A stretch of 64,000 bases of DNA from contig CAKOYF010000006.1 in the NCBI GenBank assembly GCA_934130595.1, positions 1 through 64,000 of the forward strand, read 5' to 3'. The translations under genes were made by a program, and so were the position numbers. The notes under the pieces are model-generated. The model was not told the DNA's origin. It made no database searches and saw only the letters and a list, made by a program, of their open reading frames with translations. The stretch comes from an uncultured Clostridia bacterium. GTDB lineage: Bacteria; Bacillota; Clostridia; TANB77; CAG-465. Shown piece by piece: positions 8,350 to 17,878 of the stretch (position 1 is the first letter of the stretch; the number at the start of each line of letters is the position of its first letter).

Positions 8350-8535
8350 TTAAGCTCTTTCTACTTTTCCACTTCTTAAACATCTAGTACATACATTCAT
8401 TTTCTTTGGTGTTCCGTTAACGTTAACTTTTACAGATTGAACATTTGGTTTGAATGTTCTAGAAGTTCTTCTGTGAGAGTGACTCACTTGCATAGAATAA
8501 TTAACTTCTTTTTCACATATTTCACATTTTGCCAT
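8350..8535 (-). CDS. rpmB: 50S ribosomal protein L28
   Basis: 61 aa, the normal size. MAKCEIC and the later C-T-R-C pair (about 48-51) form the two CxxC zinc-binding knuckles of the C+ form of L28, and VSHSHRRTSR is the conserved RNA-contacting stretch. It is a large-subunit component. A purine-rich AGGGGGG precedes the ATG. It is transcribed alone between two terminators. Confidence 0.97.
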   Translation of the reverse strand: MAKCEICEKEVNYSMQVSHSHRRTSRTFKPNVQSVKVNVNGTPKKMNVCTRCLRSGKVERA

Positions 8536-8630
8536 TTGAAAGCCCCCCTTTTTTGCTTCGAATAAATCAATTACTCGTATATTTTAACATAATTATTTCA
8601 AATAATCAAGTTTTATTAAAGTAATTTAGT

Positions 8631-8667
8631 AAAAAAATAAGGTAATTAATGAAAATTACCTTATTTT
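8631..8667 (-). terminator. Terminator of pyk
   Basis: 14-bp perfect stem (8634-8647 with 8654-8667) and 6-nt loop, then a U run on the minus strand. Confidence 0.9.
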
Positions 8668-8683
8668 ACTAAAATTATAAAGA

Positions 8684-10132
8684 TTAAACTCTAACAATTT
8701 TTCCAGTTATTTGGTCTTGTAAAGAAGTTCCATTTAAAGAACCACCACTTAATACAACTGTATCATTGTCTTTTAAGTATTCTTTTTCTTTTAACATTTC
8801 TAATCCTTTGTTTAGAAGTGTGTTTAGATCTTTTTCACCTTCAACTAATACTGGAGTTACGTTTTGTTCTATAGCCATGTGTCTGTAAGCTTTAACACTT
8901 GGAGTTATAACGTATATTGGAGCACCAATTCTAAAGCTTGAAAGAATAGAAGCAGTGTTTCCATCTTCAGATACAGCAACTACTGCATCAGCATTAGAGA
9001 ATAAAGCTGAACAACATACAGCAAAGTTTGCTTGTCTCTTTTCATCTTTATTTTCACAATCGCATTCGCAAGCTTTGATTAGGTTAGATTTTTTAAATCT
9101 CTTCCAGTAGTTTATTTCTTTTTCTGTAGCATTAGCAATTCTAGTCATTGTTTCTACACAGTTTAATGGATAGTCTCCTTGTGCAGATTCACCAGAAAGC
9201 ATTATTGCAGAAGTTCCATCATAAATTGCGTTAGCAACGTCAGATACTTCAGCTCTTGTTGGTCTTGGGTTACGTTGCATAGACTCTAACATTTGAGTTG
9301 CAGTAACAACTGGTTTACCAGCTTTGATACATTTTTTAATCATCATTTTTTGAGCTGCTGGAACTGCTTCTTCAGGAATTTCAACTCCTAAGTCACCACG
9401 AGCAACCATTATACCATCAGTAACTTTTAATATTTCATCAAAGTTATCTAATCCTTCTTGGTTTTCAATTTTAGAAATTATTTTTATAGAATTTTTTCCA
9501 CAAGAATCTAGATATGCTTTCATATCTAAAACATCTTGAGGTTTTCTGATAAATGAAGCAGCGATGAAATCAAAGTCATTTTCTACTGCAAATTTTAAAT
9601 CAGATTTATCTTTTTCAGTCATAGCTTTTAATTGTAGTTTAGCACCTGGAACATTAACTCCACGTCTACCTTTTAATACAGCTGAATTTTGGAAAGTACA
9701 TTTAATTTCGTCTCCAGAAATTTCATCAATTAATAGGTCTACTAAACCATCATCAATTAAGATATGTCCACCAACTTCAACGTCTTGTGGAAGACCAGCA
9801 TAGTTGATGTATAGAAGATCTTTAGTTCCTTCAACTTCTTTAGTTGTTAAAGTTATTTTATCTCCTTTTGTAAAGCTCATTTTTGTGTTTTGATCTGATC
9901 CGAAAGAACCTGTTCTAATTTCTGGTCCTTTAGTATCAAGCATGAATGCTACGTTTGTTCCAAGCTCAGCATTAATTTCTCTTAAAGTTTTTACTTTAGC
10001 TAGGTGTTCTTCATGGTCACCATGTGAGAAGTTTAATCTCATTACGTTCATACCAGCTTTGATTAGAGAAGTTAGAACTTCTTTGCTTTCACTAGCTGGT
10101 CCAATTGTACAAACAATTTTAGTTTTTTTCAT
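8684..10132 (-). CDS. pyk: Pyruvate kinase
   Basis: 482 aa. It converts phosphoenolpyruvate and ADP to pyruvate and ATP, the last step of glycolysis. Seen: KIVCTIGPAS at the N-terminus, RLNFSHG, the catalytic region ISKIENQEGL followed by MVARGDLGVE, and ATQMLESM. The length fits the classical enzyme without the extra C-terminal PEP-utiliser domain found in Bacillus. An unusual Cys/Asp-rich insert (CECDCE) lies near residue 375. The reading frame stays open about 70 codons upstream, but the ATG at 10132 has AAGGAGATG in place and is the real start. Confidence 0.96.
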   Translation of the reverse strand: MKKTKIVCTIGPASESKEVLTSLIKAGMNVMRLNFSHGDHEEHLAKVKTLREINAELGTNVAFMLDTKGPEIRTGSFGSDQNTKMSFTKGDKITLTTKEVEGTKDLLYINYAGLPQDVEVGGHILIDDGLVDLLIDEISGDEIKCTFQNSAVLKGRRGVNVPGAKLQLKAMTEKDKSDLKFAVENDFDFIAASFIRKPQDVLDMKAYLDSCGKNSIKIISKIENQEGLDNFDEILKVTDGIMVARGDLGVEIPEEAVPAAQKMMIKKCIKAGKPVVTATQMLESMQRNPRPTRAEVSDVANAIYDGTSAIMLSGESAQGDYPLNCVETMTRIANATEKEINYWKRFKKSNLIKACECDCENKDEKRQANFAVCCSALFSNADAVVAVSEDGNTASILSSFRIGAPIYVITPSVKAYRHMAIEQNVTPVLVEGEKDLNTLLNKGLEMLKEKEYLKDNDTVVLSGGSLNGTSLQDQITGKIVRV

Positions 10133-10208
10133 CTTTTTACATCTCCTTAAAATTCTATTTGCAAAATATTTAATGCTTACTATAAATATTTTGTCTAATG
10201 CACTTACT

Positions 10209-10237
10209 AGTATACATTTTAAGAGGTTAAAAGTCAA
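10209..10237 (-). promoter_or_regulatory. Sigma-A promoter of pyk
   Basis: On the minus strand TTGACT-N17-TATACT, giving a leader of about 70 nt before the pyk ATG. Confidence 0.75.
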
Positions 10238-10289
10238 TATAAAAGTGCGAAAAAAGATGAAAAATAACACAATATAATTGCCTAAAATA

Positions 10290-10318
10290 TTGAAAAAATA
10301 GCTAAAATATAGTATAAT
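10290..10318 (+). promoter_or_regulatory. Sigma-A promoter of the coiled-coil gene
   Basis: TTGAAA-N17-TATAAT, about 45 bp before the ATG at 10361. Confidence 0.75.
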
Positions 10319-10360
10319 ATTAAACATAATGTAAAACAAATAAAAAATGAGGTGCAGAAA

Positions 10361-12406
10361 ATGGGAATAAAAAATTCAGTCTTTTTTTTGGACTTAAACA
10401 CATTAGATAAGAAAATTGATGACGACCTAAAAAAATTTGCTAAAGAAGAAGAACTAGATGAAAATGATGTTGTAAAGATAATACAAAATGAAGCAAGAAG
10501 AATAGGCGAGAAAAATAATGTAAAGGTAACTTTTAAAATTATTGATGGAAATGATGATGGATTTAGAGTTGTAGTTGAACCTGCAAATGTAAAATATAAG
10601 GGAACAATTATATATCCATATGATAGGATCGAATCATCAGACTTTAAATTTAAATTAGATTCAGTATGTGGAAAAGTTACTTTATATAATAAGAAAGAAG
10701 AATGCAGAAAAATAACTGTTACTATAGATGGCGTTGCACTAGATATTTTTGCAATGACTTACCAAAAAGCAAAGGAATTCTTAATTGGAGTAAGTGATAG
10801 AAAAGCTAAAGAGGGATATCTTGAATTTCCAGATAGTATTTGTTTTAAACAATATGGTATAAAATTAAATGCTGCTAAAAATGAAAATGGAGATATAATG
10901 GTAGATTCTCTTGTAGCTAGCATTGACGTGTTTAATAAGGATGAATTCTTTAAAGAATATTACTTTGAAGAAGAAAAAGAAGAAGAAAAATACGATGTAA
11001 ATATTCCTTTACCAGATGAATATAACTACGAAAAGAAAGATAAAAATGAAAATAAGAAATCTAAAACTATTGCTAAAAAGGAAGTAAATGATATTGATAT
11101 AGAAATAGAACTACCTGAACAACCAAAAAAAGAAGAAGTAGTAAAAGAAGAGACAAAGCCTGAAATAGTTTTTGAAGATAGTAGTATAGATAAAAGACAA
11201 GAAGAACTAGATAGAATAAGAGCTAGACAAGATGAAGAATTAGAAAAAGTAAAAGCAAGACTAAAGAAAGAACTTGAGGATGATTTAAAGAAGAGCTTAA
11301 AAAAATATGATGAGCAAAACGCTAAAAGACTTGAAGAAGAAAAACAAAAAATAGAGGAAGAAAGCGTACAAGATTATAAAGAAGAAGAGAAAATTGAACA
11401 ACAAGATGAAATAGAGATAGAAAAAGAACAAGAGGCAGAAATAGCAAAACTAAAAGAAGCTTTAGCTGAAATTCAACAAGATGAAGCTCCTGTGGTAAAA
11501 GAAGAAAAGAAAACTATTAAAAAAGAGGAGAAAAAAGAGAATCCACAACCAAAAGAAGTAGCAGAAGAAATAAAACCAGCTAAAAAAGAAGAAGTAGTAA
11601 AAAAAGTTGAAGAAGTTCAAGCTCCTGTTGAAAAACCAGAAGAAAAAGAAGAAATTCAACAAGACGAGATAAAACAAGAAGTACAAAGAGAAGAAATAAA
11701 AACAGATTTAAAATCTCAAATGAAAGTTGCTATAGTAACTGAAAATCAAAGAGAAATAAAAGAACTAGAAAGATTACTTGAAGAAGAAAAGAAACAACAA
11801 GAAATATTAGAAAATAGAATAAAGGCTAAATTAAATGAATTAAAAGCTGCAGCTACAAAAAATGTAGAAGTAGTAGAAAAGGCACCAAAAGTTGAAGTTC
11901 AAGATATAACTGAACCAATAAAGATAAAAGAGCCTGATGGATTTGTTTCATACGAGATAGAAAGTTATAAAGGTTTAAAAGAACAAGGAAAAGAAAATTT
12001 AGCATTATATTTTGGGCAAGATAAAAAAGATATTAGAAAGTATTTTGGTGGAAAACCAAAAGAAATTAGAGATTACGAAGAAATGGAACTATACGATATC
12101 TTTTATGCATATTATGATGATGAAGATAAATGTACTGGAATTGGAATATATAACCAAGAAGTGTACAAAGATAAAATAGCATTATATATGTTTGGACAAA
12201 ATTTAATTACAATGAAATATAGAGATATAGTTAAATTAATAAAGAAGAATGATTATAATGCAATTGAAGATGATGATGGTATAATTTCTTTAAAATATGG
12301 AATATCAGTAGATCCTAGAGAAGATTCAAATTATAAAGATGAAATAGGAGATGTTATTCATATATTTAAAAAAGGATACTATGATGAAGTTTATGAAAAT
12401 TTTTAG
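10361..12406 (+). CDS. Large Lys/Glu-rich coiled-coil protein, hypothetical
   Basis: 681 aa, cytoplasmic (no signal or membrane segment). Three parts are visible: a folded-looking N-terminal region (about 1-205), a very charged middle (about 210-530) with heptad-like and K-E-E repeats, and a compact C-terminal region (about 545-681) rich in aromatic residues and alternating beta/alpha segments. I do not recognise any part. The middle resembles a spacer or scaffold. The ATG at 10361 follows GAGGTG; an in-frame GTG at 10352 overlaps that site. It is monocistronic with its own promoter and terminator. Confidence 0.8.
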   Translation: MGIKNSVFFLDLNTLDKKIDDDLKKFAKEEELDENDVVKIIQNEARRIGEKNNVKVTFKIIDGNDDGFRVVVEPANVKYKGTIIYPYDRIESSDFKFKLDSVCGKVTLYNKKEECRKITVTIDGVALDIFAMTYQKAKEFLIGVSDRKAKEGYLEFPDSICFKQYGIKLNAAKNENGDIMVDSLVASIDVFNKDEFFKEYYFEEEKEEEKYDVNIPLPDEYNYEKKDKNENKKSKTIAKKEVNDIDIEIELPEQPKKEEVVKEETKPEIVFEDSSIDKRQEELDRIRARQDEELEKVKARLKKELEDDLKKSLKKYDEQNAKRLEEEKQKIEEESVQDYKEEEKIEQQDEIEIEKEQEAEIAKLKEALAEIQQDEAPVVKEEKKTIKKEEKKENPQPKEVAEEIKPAKKEEVVKKVEEVQAPVEKPEEKEEIQQDEIKQEVQREEIKTDLKSQMKVAIVTENQREIKELERLLEEEKKQQEILENRIKAKLNELKAAATKNVEVVEKAPKVEVQDITEPIKIKEPDGFVSYEIESYKGLKEQGKENLALYFGQDKKDIRKYFGGKPKEIRDYEEMELYDIFYAYYDDEDKCTGIGIYNQEVYKDKIALYMFGQNLITMKYRDIVKLIKKNDYNAIEDDDGIISLKYGISVDPREDSNYKDEIGDVIHIFKKGYYDEVYENF

Positions 12407-12419
12407 AATATAAACAGTA

Positions 12420-12452
12420 AAAAAGTCTCACCTTAAAAAGGGAGACTTTTTT
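12420..12452 (+). terminator. Terminator of the coiled-coil gene
   Basis: Stem AAAAAGTCTC/GAGACTTTTT with an extra inner CCTT/AAGG pairing, followed by T residues. Confidence 0.85.
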
Positions 12453-12488
12453 CATCTAAAAGTGCTATTTATCAACACTTTTAAGCAA

Positions 12489-12528
12489 TTCCTATTGACT
12501 TGGTAGGAAAACCGTGATATAATTCCTA
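12489..12528 (+). promoter_or_regulatory. suf operon promoter with candidate Rrf2/IscR operator
   Basis: TTGACT (12495-12500)-N17-TATAAT (12518-12523) is a near-consensus sigma-A promoter. TTCCTA (12489-12494) and TAGGAA (12504-12509) form an inverted repeat around the -35, and a third TTCCTA follows at 12523-12528 across the -10 edge. Such placement suits a repressor, and the operon encodes an Rrf2 regulator. The link is inference. Confidence 0.65.
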
Positions 12529-12571
12529 CTAATTTAATATGAAATATAAAGATAAGGAGAATATGTATAAT

Positions 12572-13318
12572 ATGGAAAATTTATTAAAAATAAAAGATCT
12601 ATGTGCAAAAGCACAAGACAAAGAAATTTTAAAGGGATTAAATTTGACAATAAATAAAGGCGAAGTTCACGTTATAATGGGACCAAATGGAGCAGGAAAA
12701 TCTACTCTAGCTAATGTTATTTTAAATAATCCTTCATATATAAAAACAAGTGGAGAAGTTGAATTTGATGGAGAAAACATAAATGAACTAAGAACAAATG
12801 AAATTGCTAAAAAAGGAATATTTATGTCTTTCCAATCACCAGAAGAAATTCCAGGAATATCTACACTTAACTTTTTAAAATATGCAAAAAGTAAAGTATC
12901 AGATGAACCAATTAAAAGCTTTAAATTTAGATATATGTTAAAAAAATATATAGATGAATTAAATATGAATCCAAAGCTTATTGAAAGAAACTTAAATGTA
13001 GGATTTTCTGGTGGAGAAAAGAAGAAAAATGAAATACTACAAATGTTAGTATTAGAGCCAAAGCTAGCAATACTAGATGAAACAGATTCAGGACTAGATG
13101 TTGATGCTATAAAAACAGTTTCAAAAGGTATAAGCATGTATAAAAATGAAAATAATGCCGTATTAATTATTACACACAACAACCGTATCTTAGAAAATTT
13201 AAAAGTAGACTACGTTCATGTATTAGTTAATGGAAAAATAGTAAAAACAGGTGACGCAAGTCTTGCAGAAGAGATCGAAAGAGAAGGTTACGAAAAATAT
13301 AAGAAAGTTGAGGAATAA
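12572..13318 (+). CDS. sufC: Fe-S cluster assembly ATPase SufC
   Basis: About 248 aa. It is the ABC-type ATPase of the SufBCD scaffold. Walker A is GPNGAGKST, the signature is the SufC-type FSGGEKKKNE and Walker B is LAILDETDSGLD. It drives conformational change in SufB-SufD during cluster assembly in the cytoplasm. The start is uncertain: 12572 and 12563 both follow AAGGAG (12 and 3 nt), and the frame is open to 12539, which is too close to the predicted transcription start. First gene of the suf operon, 2 bp before sufB. Confidence 0.95.
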   Translation: MENLLKIKDLCAKAQDKEILKGLNLTINKGEVHVIMGPNGAGKSTLANVILNNPSYIKTSGEVEFDGENINELRTNEIAKKGIFMSFQSPEEIPGISTLNFLKYAKSKVSDEPIKSFKFRYMLKKYIDELNMNPKLIERNLNVGFSGGEKKKNEILQMLVLEPKLAILDETDSGLDVDAIKTVSKGISMYKNENNAVLIITHNNRILENLKVDYVHVLVNGKIVKTGDASLAEEIEREGYEKYKKVEE

Positions 13319-13320
13319 TA

Positions 13321-14724
13321 ATGGCTGGAAAAACTAAAGTAGAAGATATAAATAGAAATATTTATGATATAAAAGATAAAGATAACTATGAGTTTAAAAT
13401 GCAAAAGGGCCTAAGTAGAGAAATCGTTGAAGAAATATCTAGAATGAAAAATGAGCCACAATGGATGCTAGATATTAGACTTAAGGCTTTAGAAGAATAT
13501 AACAAATTAGAACTTCCTACTTGGGGTCCAGATTTGTCTGAACTAAAAATGGATGAGATAGCAACATATGTAAAACCAAAAGCAAACTTAAATTCTTCAT
13601 GGGATGATGTACCAGAAGATATAAAAAATACTTTTGATAGATTAGGCATACCAGAAGCTGAAAAGAAGTCTTTAGCAGGTGTTGGAGCACAATATGATTC
13701 AGAAGTAGTGTACCACAGTATAAAAGATGAACTAATTAAGCAAGGTGTAATCTATACAGATATGGATACTGCTGTAAGAGAATATCCAGAAATCGTAAAA
13801 AAACACTTTATGAAATGTGTACCAATAAATGATCATAAATTTGTTGCTTTACATGCAGCTGTTTGGTCTGGCGGATCTTTTGTATATGTTCCTGAAAATG
13901 TAAAACTAGATATACCATTGCAATCATATTTTAGACTTAATTCACCAGAATCAGGACAATTTGAACATACTTTAATTATAGTTGAAAAAGGAGCAAAGCT
14001 TCACTTTATAGAAGGCTGTAGTGCACCAAAATATAATAAAGTTAATTTACACGCAGGATGTGTTGAATTATATGTAAAAGATGATGCATATTTAAGATAT
14101 TCAACAATAGAAAACTGGTCAAAAAACATGATGAACTTGAATACTAAAAAAGCAATAGTTGGAAAAAATGCTCAAATTGATTGGGTAACAGGTTCATTTG
14201 GTTCAAAAGTATCAATGTTATATCCTATGAGTATATTAAATGGAGAAGGAGCAAAAACAGAGTATACAGGTATTACTTTTGCAGGAGAAGGACAAAATCT
14301 AGATACAGGATTTAAAGTAGTTCATAATGCACCAAATACATCTTCTGTTGTAAACTCAAAATCTATTTCTAAAAATGGTGGAGCATGTACATATAGAGCA
14401 CTAGTAAGAATAGCAAAAAAAGCAAAAGGATCAAAATGTAGTGTAAGCTGTGAATCACTAATGTTAGATGATATATCTCGTTCAGATACAATTCCTGTAA
14501 ACGATATTCAAACTGATGAAGTAGAATTCTCACATGAAGCTAAAATAGGAAAAATTAGTGATAAAGAAATATTCTACTTAATGTCAAGAGGACTATCAGA
14601 AGAAGATGCAAAAGCTATGATAGTAAGAGGATTTGCATATCCTGTGTCAAAAGAATTACCTGTTGAGTATGCTGTTGAGATGAATAATTTAATTAATATA
14701 GAATTAGAAGGGAGTATTGGATAA
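13321..14724 (+). CDS. sufB: Fe-S cluster assembly protein SufB
   Basis: 467 aa, full length. It is the beta-helical scaffold subunit on which Fe-S clusters form with SufC and SufD. The N-terminal region carries the typical EPQWML stretch. The core includes GSFGSKVSMLYP and the C-terminal part has CESLMLDDISRSDT, FSHEAKIGKI and LMSRGLSEEDA. Several cysteines are available in the core (for example in GACTYR and CSVSCES). The ribosome binding site lies in the end of sufC and the stop codon overlaps the sufD start by one base, indicating tight coupling. Confidence 0.97.
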   Translation: MAGKTKVEDINRNIYDIKDKDNYEFKMQKGLSREIVEEISRMKNEPQWMLDIRLKALEEYNKLELPTWGPDLSELKMDEIATYVKPKANLNSSWDDVPEDIKNTFDRLGIPEAEKKSLAGVGAQYDSEVVYHSIKDELIKQGVIYTDMDTAVREYPEIVKKHFMKCVPINDHKFVALHAAVWSGGSFVYVPENVKLDIPLQSYFRLNSPESGQFEHTLIIVEKGAKLHFIEGCSAPKYNKVNLHAGCVELYVKDDAYLRYSTIENWSKNMMNLNTKKAIVGKNAQIDWVTGSFGSKVSMLYPMSILNGEGAKTEYTGITFAGEGQNLDTGFKVVHNAPNTSSVVNSKSISKNGGACTYRALVRIAKKAKGSKCSVSCESLMLDDISRSDTIPVNDIQTDEVEFSHEAKIGKISDKEIFYLMSRGLSEEDAKAMIVRGFAYPVSKELPVEYAVEMNNLINIELEGSIG

Positions 14725-15770
14725 TGGATATAAAAGTAAATGAAACTCCTGTAAGAACTTCAAGAAATTTTAGGATAAATAACTTACAGATAGAAAATGT
14801 TAATATTCCTGAAAATATAGTAAAGTTTGAAAATATAGAAATTACTCAAGATGGAACAGAAATATCTAATGATGTTTCATCAAATAAATTAGTATATGGT
14901 AATGGAGATATATTAGAGAATAATGTGTATAATTTTGCAAATAATACATTAAAAATAACAAGTAATAAAAATAAGAGTAATGTAAAAATAGTATACACAT
15001 TTGATGATGAAAATACAGTACTAGTAAATAATATAGAACTTGTAGCACAAAAAGATGTAAATGTAGTTATTGTATACAATTCAAAAACAGATAAAGAATG
15101 TTTTCATAATGGTATTATTAAAGTTAAAGCAAATTCAAATGTAAATGCAAATATTCAAATTGTTAATTTGTTAAATGATAATACATACAATTTTGATGCT
15201 ATTGAAAATGATTTATATGATAAATCAAATGTTAAATATACAATAGTAGATATTGGTGGAAAATATAGTATTTCAAACTATTATTCAAATATATTTGGAG
15301 AAGGCGCTAAAAATGATTTGAAAACTATATATCTTGGAGTAAATAGCCAAATAAAAGATATAAATTATATAGCACATTTGAAAGGAAAAGATACTGTAAT
15401 AGATATTGATGTTCAAGGTGCTTTAAGAGATAATACAAAGAAAAATTTTAAAGGTACTATAGATTTTAAACGTGGATGTAAAGGTGCAAAAGGTGATGAA
15501 AATGAATTCTGTATGCTACTTTCACCAGAAGCTAAATCTTTAGCACTACCTATGCTTTTATGTACAGAAGACGATGTAGAAGGAAACCATTCTACAGCTT
15601 CTGGAAAAGTTGATGAAAAATCTCTATTTTATATAATGAGTAGAGGATTTTCTGAAAAAGAAGCAATAAAACTTATAGTAAAAGCAAGATTTACAAAAAT
15701 AATCGAAAGAATAAAAGACGAAGAATTAAGAAATGTAATTTTAGATGAAATCGATAGGAGGCTAATATAA
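14724..15770 (+). CDS. sufD: Fe-S cluster assembly protein SufD
   Basis: 348 aa, somewhat shorter than Bacillus SufD. It is the SufB paralogue that completes the SufBC2D complex. The N-terminal half is divergent and Asn-rich. The C-terminal half keeps the family pattern, with EDDVEGNHSTASG containing the conserved His and then FYIMSRGFSEKEA. It overlaps sufB by one base and ends one base before sufS. Confidence 0.93.
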   Translation: MDIKVNETPVRTSRNFRINNLQIENVNIPENIVKFENIEITQDGTEISNDVSSNKLVYGNGDILENNVYNFANNTLKITSNKNKSNVKIVYTFDDENTVLVNNIELVAQKDVNVVIVYNSKTDKECFHNGIIKVKANSNVNANIQIVNLLNDNTYNFDAIENDLYDKSNVKYTIVDIGGKYSISNYYSNIFGEGAKNDLKTIYLGVNSQIKDINYIAHLKGKDTVIDIDVQGALRDNTKKNFKGTIDFKRGCKGAKGDENEFCMLLSPEAKSLALPMLLCTEDDVEGNHSTASGKVDEKSLFYIMSRGFSEKEAIKLIVKARFTKIIERIKDEELRNVILDEIDRRLI

Positions 15771-15771
15771 T

Positions 15772-16986
15772 ATGGATTATAAAAAAGATTTTCCAATTTT
15801 ATTAGAAAACAATATTGCATATTTAGATAGTGGAGCTACAACTCAAAAACCACAAGAGGTTATAGATACTGTAGATAGATATTACAAAACTCAAAATGCA
15901 AATCCTCATAGAGGTGCATATAGCCTTAGTATAGAAGCAACACAAGTGTATGAACAAACAAGAGAAAAAGTAGCAAAGTTCATTAATTCTCAATCATCTT
16001 CACAAATTATATTCACTAAGAATGCAAGTGAATCTTTAAATTTAATTGCTTATTCATATGGATTAGATAATTTGAAAAAAGATGATGAGATAGTACTAAG
16101 TATTATGGAACATCATTCTAATTTAGTTCCATGGCAATATGTAGCTAAAAAAACAGGTAGTACATTAAAATATATGTATATAAATGATAATTTTGAATTG
16201 TCTGATGAAGAAATAAAATCTAAGATAACAGATAAAACTAAAATTGTTGGAATAACTCATGTATCTAATGTAACTGGTACAATAAATAACGTTAAAGAAA
16301 TAATAAAATATGCTCATAGCAAAGGTGCTATTGTAGTACTAGATGCATCTCAAAGCATACCACATATGAAAATAGATGTTCAAAAATTAGATGCGGATTT
16401 TGTTGTATTTTCAGGACATAAAATGTTATCTCCTTTAGGAATAGGTGTTTTATATGGAAAAAAAGAATTACTTGAGAATATGACACCATTTTTAATGGGC
16501 GGAGATATGATAGAGTATGTTTATGAACAAGAAACAACATATGCTCCACTTCCAAGTAAATTTGAAGCTGGTACACAAAATGTAGGAGGCGTTGTTGGAC
16601 TTGGTGCAGCTATAGATTATATTGAAAAAGTTGGATATGATAATATAGAAAAAATAGAAAAAGAGCTAGTAAAATATGCAAAAGAAGAACTAGAAAAACT
16701 AAAATATGTAAAACTATATATGACTTCAAATGAAAATAATCATTCTGCAGTTATATCATTTAATATAATTGGAGTACATCCTCATGATGTAGCAAGTATT
16801 CTAGATTCACAAGGTGTTTGTGTAAGAAGTGGTAACCATTGTGCACAACCTTTACTTAGATATCTTGGAATAGATTCTACATGTAGAGCAAGCTTTTATT
16901 TATATAATACTAAAGAAGATGTAGACAGACTTGTTGAAGCTATAAAAAAAGCATATAAGATGTTTGAAAAATATATTAAAAACTAA
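15772..16986 (+). CDS. sufS: Cysteine desulfurase SufS (class II)
   Basis: 404 aa. This PLP enzyme takes sulfur from cysteine for cluster assembly. The PLP lysine is in SGHKMLSP, and the persulfide Cys is in the class II context RSGNHCAQP, which matches SufS rather than IscS. Its acceptor is expected to be SufU, encoded next. The N-terminal LDSGATTQKP and HRGAYSLS are typical. It is part of the contiguous suf operon. Confidence 0.97.
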   Translation: MDYKKDFPILLENNIAYLDSGATTQKPQEVIDTVDRYYKTQNANPHRGAYSLSIEATQVYEQTREKVAKFINSQSSSQIIFTKNASESLNLIAYSYGLDNLKKDDEIVLSIMEHHSNLVPWQYVAKKTGSTLKYMYINDNFELSDEEIKSKITDKTKIVGITHVSNVTGTINNVKEIIKYAHSKGAIVVLDASQSIPHMKIDVQKLDADFVVFSGHKMLSPLGIGVLYGKKELLENMTPFLMGGDMIEYVYEQETTYAPLPSKFEAGTQNVGGVVGLGAAIDYIEKVGYDNIEKIEKELVKYAKEELEKLKYVKLYMTSNENNHSAVISFNIIGVHPHDVASILDSQGVCVRSGNHCAQPLLRYLGIDSTCRASFYLYNTKEDVDRLVEAIKKAYKMFEKYIKN

Positions 16987-17006
16987 AGAGGAAAGGAACG
17001 TTTTTG

Positions 17007-17444
17007 ATGGATAATTTAGATGAATTATATAATGACATTATAATGGAACACAGTATGAATTCATATAATAAAAAGCAATTACAATCTTGTGATTTTTGTG
17101 AATTAGGTCATAATCCAAATTGTGGTGATGAAATAAAAATAGAGGTAAAACTTAATGGTGATGTAATTGAAGATATGGCTTTTACAGGTCATGGATGTGC
17201 TATATCTCAAAGTTCTACATCTGTAATGATTGATGTATTAAAAGGTAAGACTATTAAAGAGGCAAAAGAAATAATTAAAACTTTTATTGATATGATTAAA
17301 AGAGAAATAACAGATGAAAAAGAACTTGAAAAGTTAGAAGATGCAATTGCATTTAAAAATATATCTAATATGCCAGCAAGAGTAAAATGTGCACTTTTAG
17401 CATGGCACACAATGGATGATTTATTACAAAAAAATAATAAATAA
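17007..17444 (+). CDS. sufU: SufU zinc-dependent sulfurtransferase
   Basis: 145 aa. In Firmicutes SufU is the zinc-bound sulfur acceptor for SufS. The zinc ligand set is visible: C39 and D41 in NPNCGDE, C64 in GHGCAIS, and a C-terminal Cys in ARVKCALLAW. The SufU-type insert lies between the second and third Cys. The ATG at 17007 follows AAGGAA at a good distance; a TTG one codon upstream is less likely. Confidence 0.95.
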   Translation: MDNLDELYNDIIMEHSMNSYNKKQLQSCDFCELGHNPNCGDEIKIEVKLNGDVIEDMAFTGHGCAISQSSTSVMIDVLKGKTIKEAKEIIKTFIDMIKREITDEKELEKLEDAIAFKNISNMPARVKCALLAWHTMDDLLQKNNK

Positions 17445-17460
17445 AAAAAGGGGAGAGTAA

Positions 17461-17865
17461 ATGAGAATTTCTACGAAGGGAAGATATGCATTAAATATAA
17501 TGATAGACTTAGCTAAAAATTCGGATGATAATAAATGTGTATCAATTACAGAAATTTCAAAAAGACTTGAAATTTCAAATAAATATTTAGAGCAAATAAT
17601 ATCTGCATTAAATAAAAACAATTTAGTTATAAGTACAAGAGGAAATAACGGAGGATATAAACTTTCTAGAAAGCCTGAAGAATATAGAATAGGAGATATT
17701 TTAAGAGCTACTGAAGGAAATCTTTCACCAATAGATTGCTTGTCAACTGGAAAAGTAAATGTATGTCCAAAGAAGAATAAATGTGCAACTTTATCTTTTT
17801 GGCAAGGTTTAGATAAAGCTATCGAAGAGTATGTAGATAGTAAAACTCTTGCAGACTTAATTTAG
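17461..17865 (+). CDS. iscR: Rrf2-family regulator, IscR-like
   Basis: 134 aa. The winged-helix N-terminus starts MRISTKGRYAL, typical of the family, and has a recognition helix near 38-50. C93, C102 and C108 lie where IscR carries its [2Fe-2S] ligands (C92, C98, C104 in E. coli), so it probably senses Fe-S status. It sits inside the operon it likely controls, through the TTCCTA/TAGGAA repeat at the suf promoter. Spacing to sufU and iscS is 16 and 13 bp. The gene symbol is by analogy. Confidence 0.88.
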   Translation: MRISTKGRYALNIMIDLAKNSDDNKCVSITEISKRLEISNKYLEQIISALNKNNLVISTRGNNGGYKLSRKPEEYRIGDILRATEGNLSPIDCLSTGKVNVCPKKNKCATLSFWQGLDKAIEEYVDSKTLADLI

Positions 17866-17878
17866 GAGAAAAAGTAAA

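Noticed and set aside
10133..10339. N-terminal hydrophobic extension of pyruvate kinase
   Set aside because: The frame is open upstream, but the extension covers the promoter (10209-10237), whereas a good RBS and the conserved start MKKTKIVCTIGPAS lie at 10132.
11462..11686. Antisense ORF rich in F, L and Y
   Set aside because: It is a mirror of the K/E-rich codons of the coiled-coil gene, with no RBS or promoter. Similar hydrophobic antisense frames elsewhere were rejected for the same reason.
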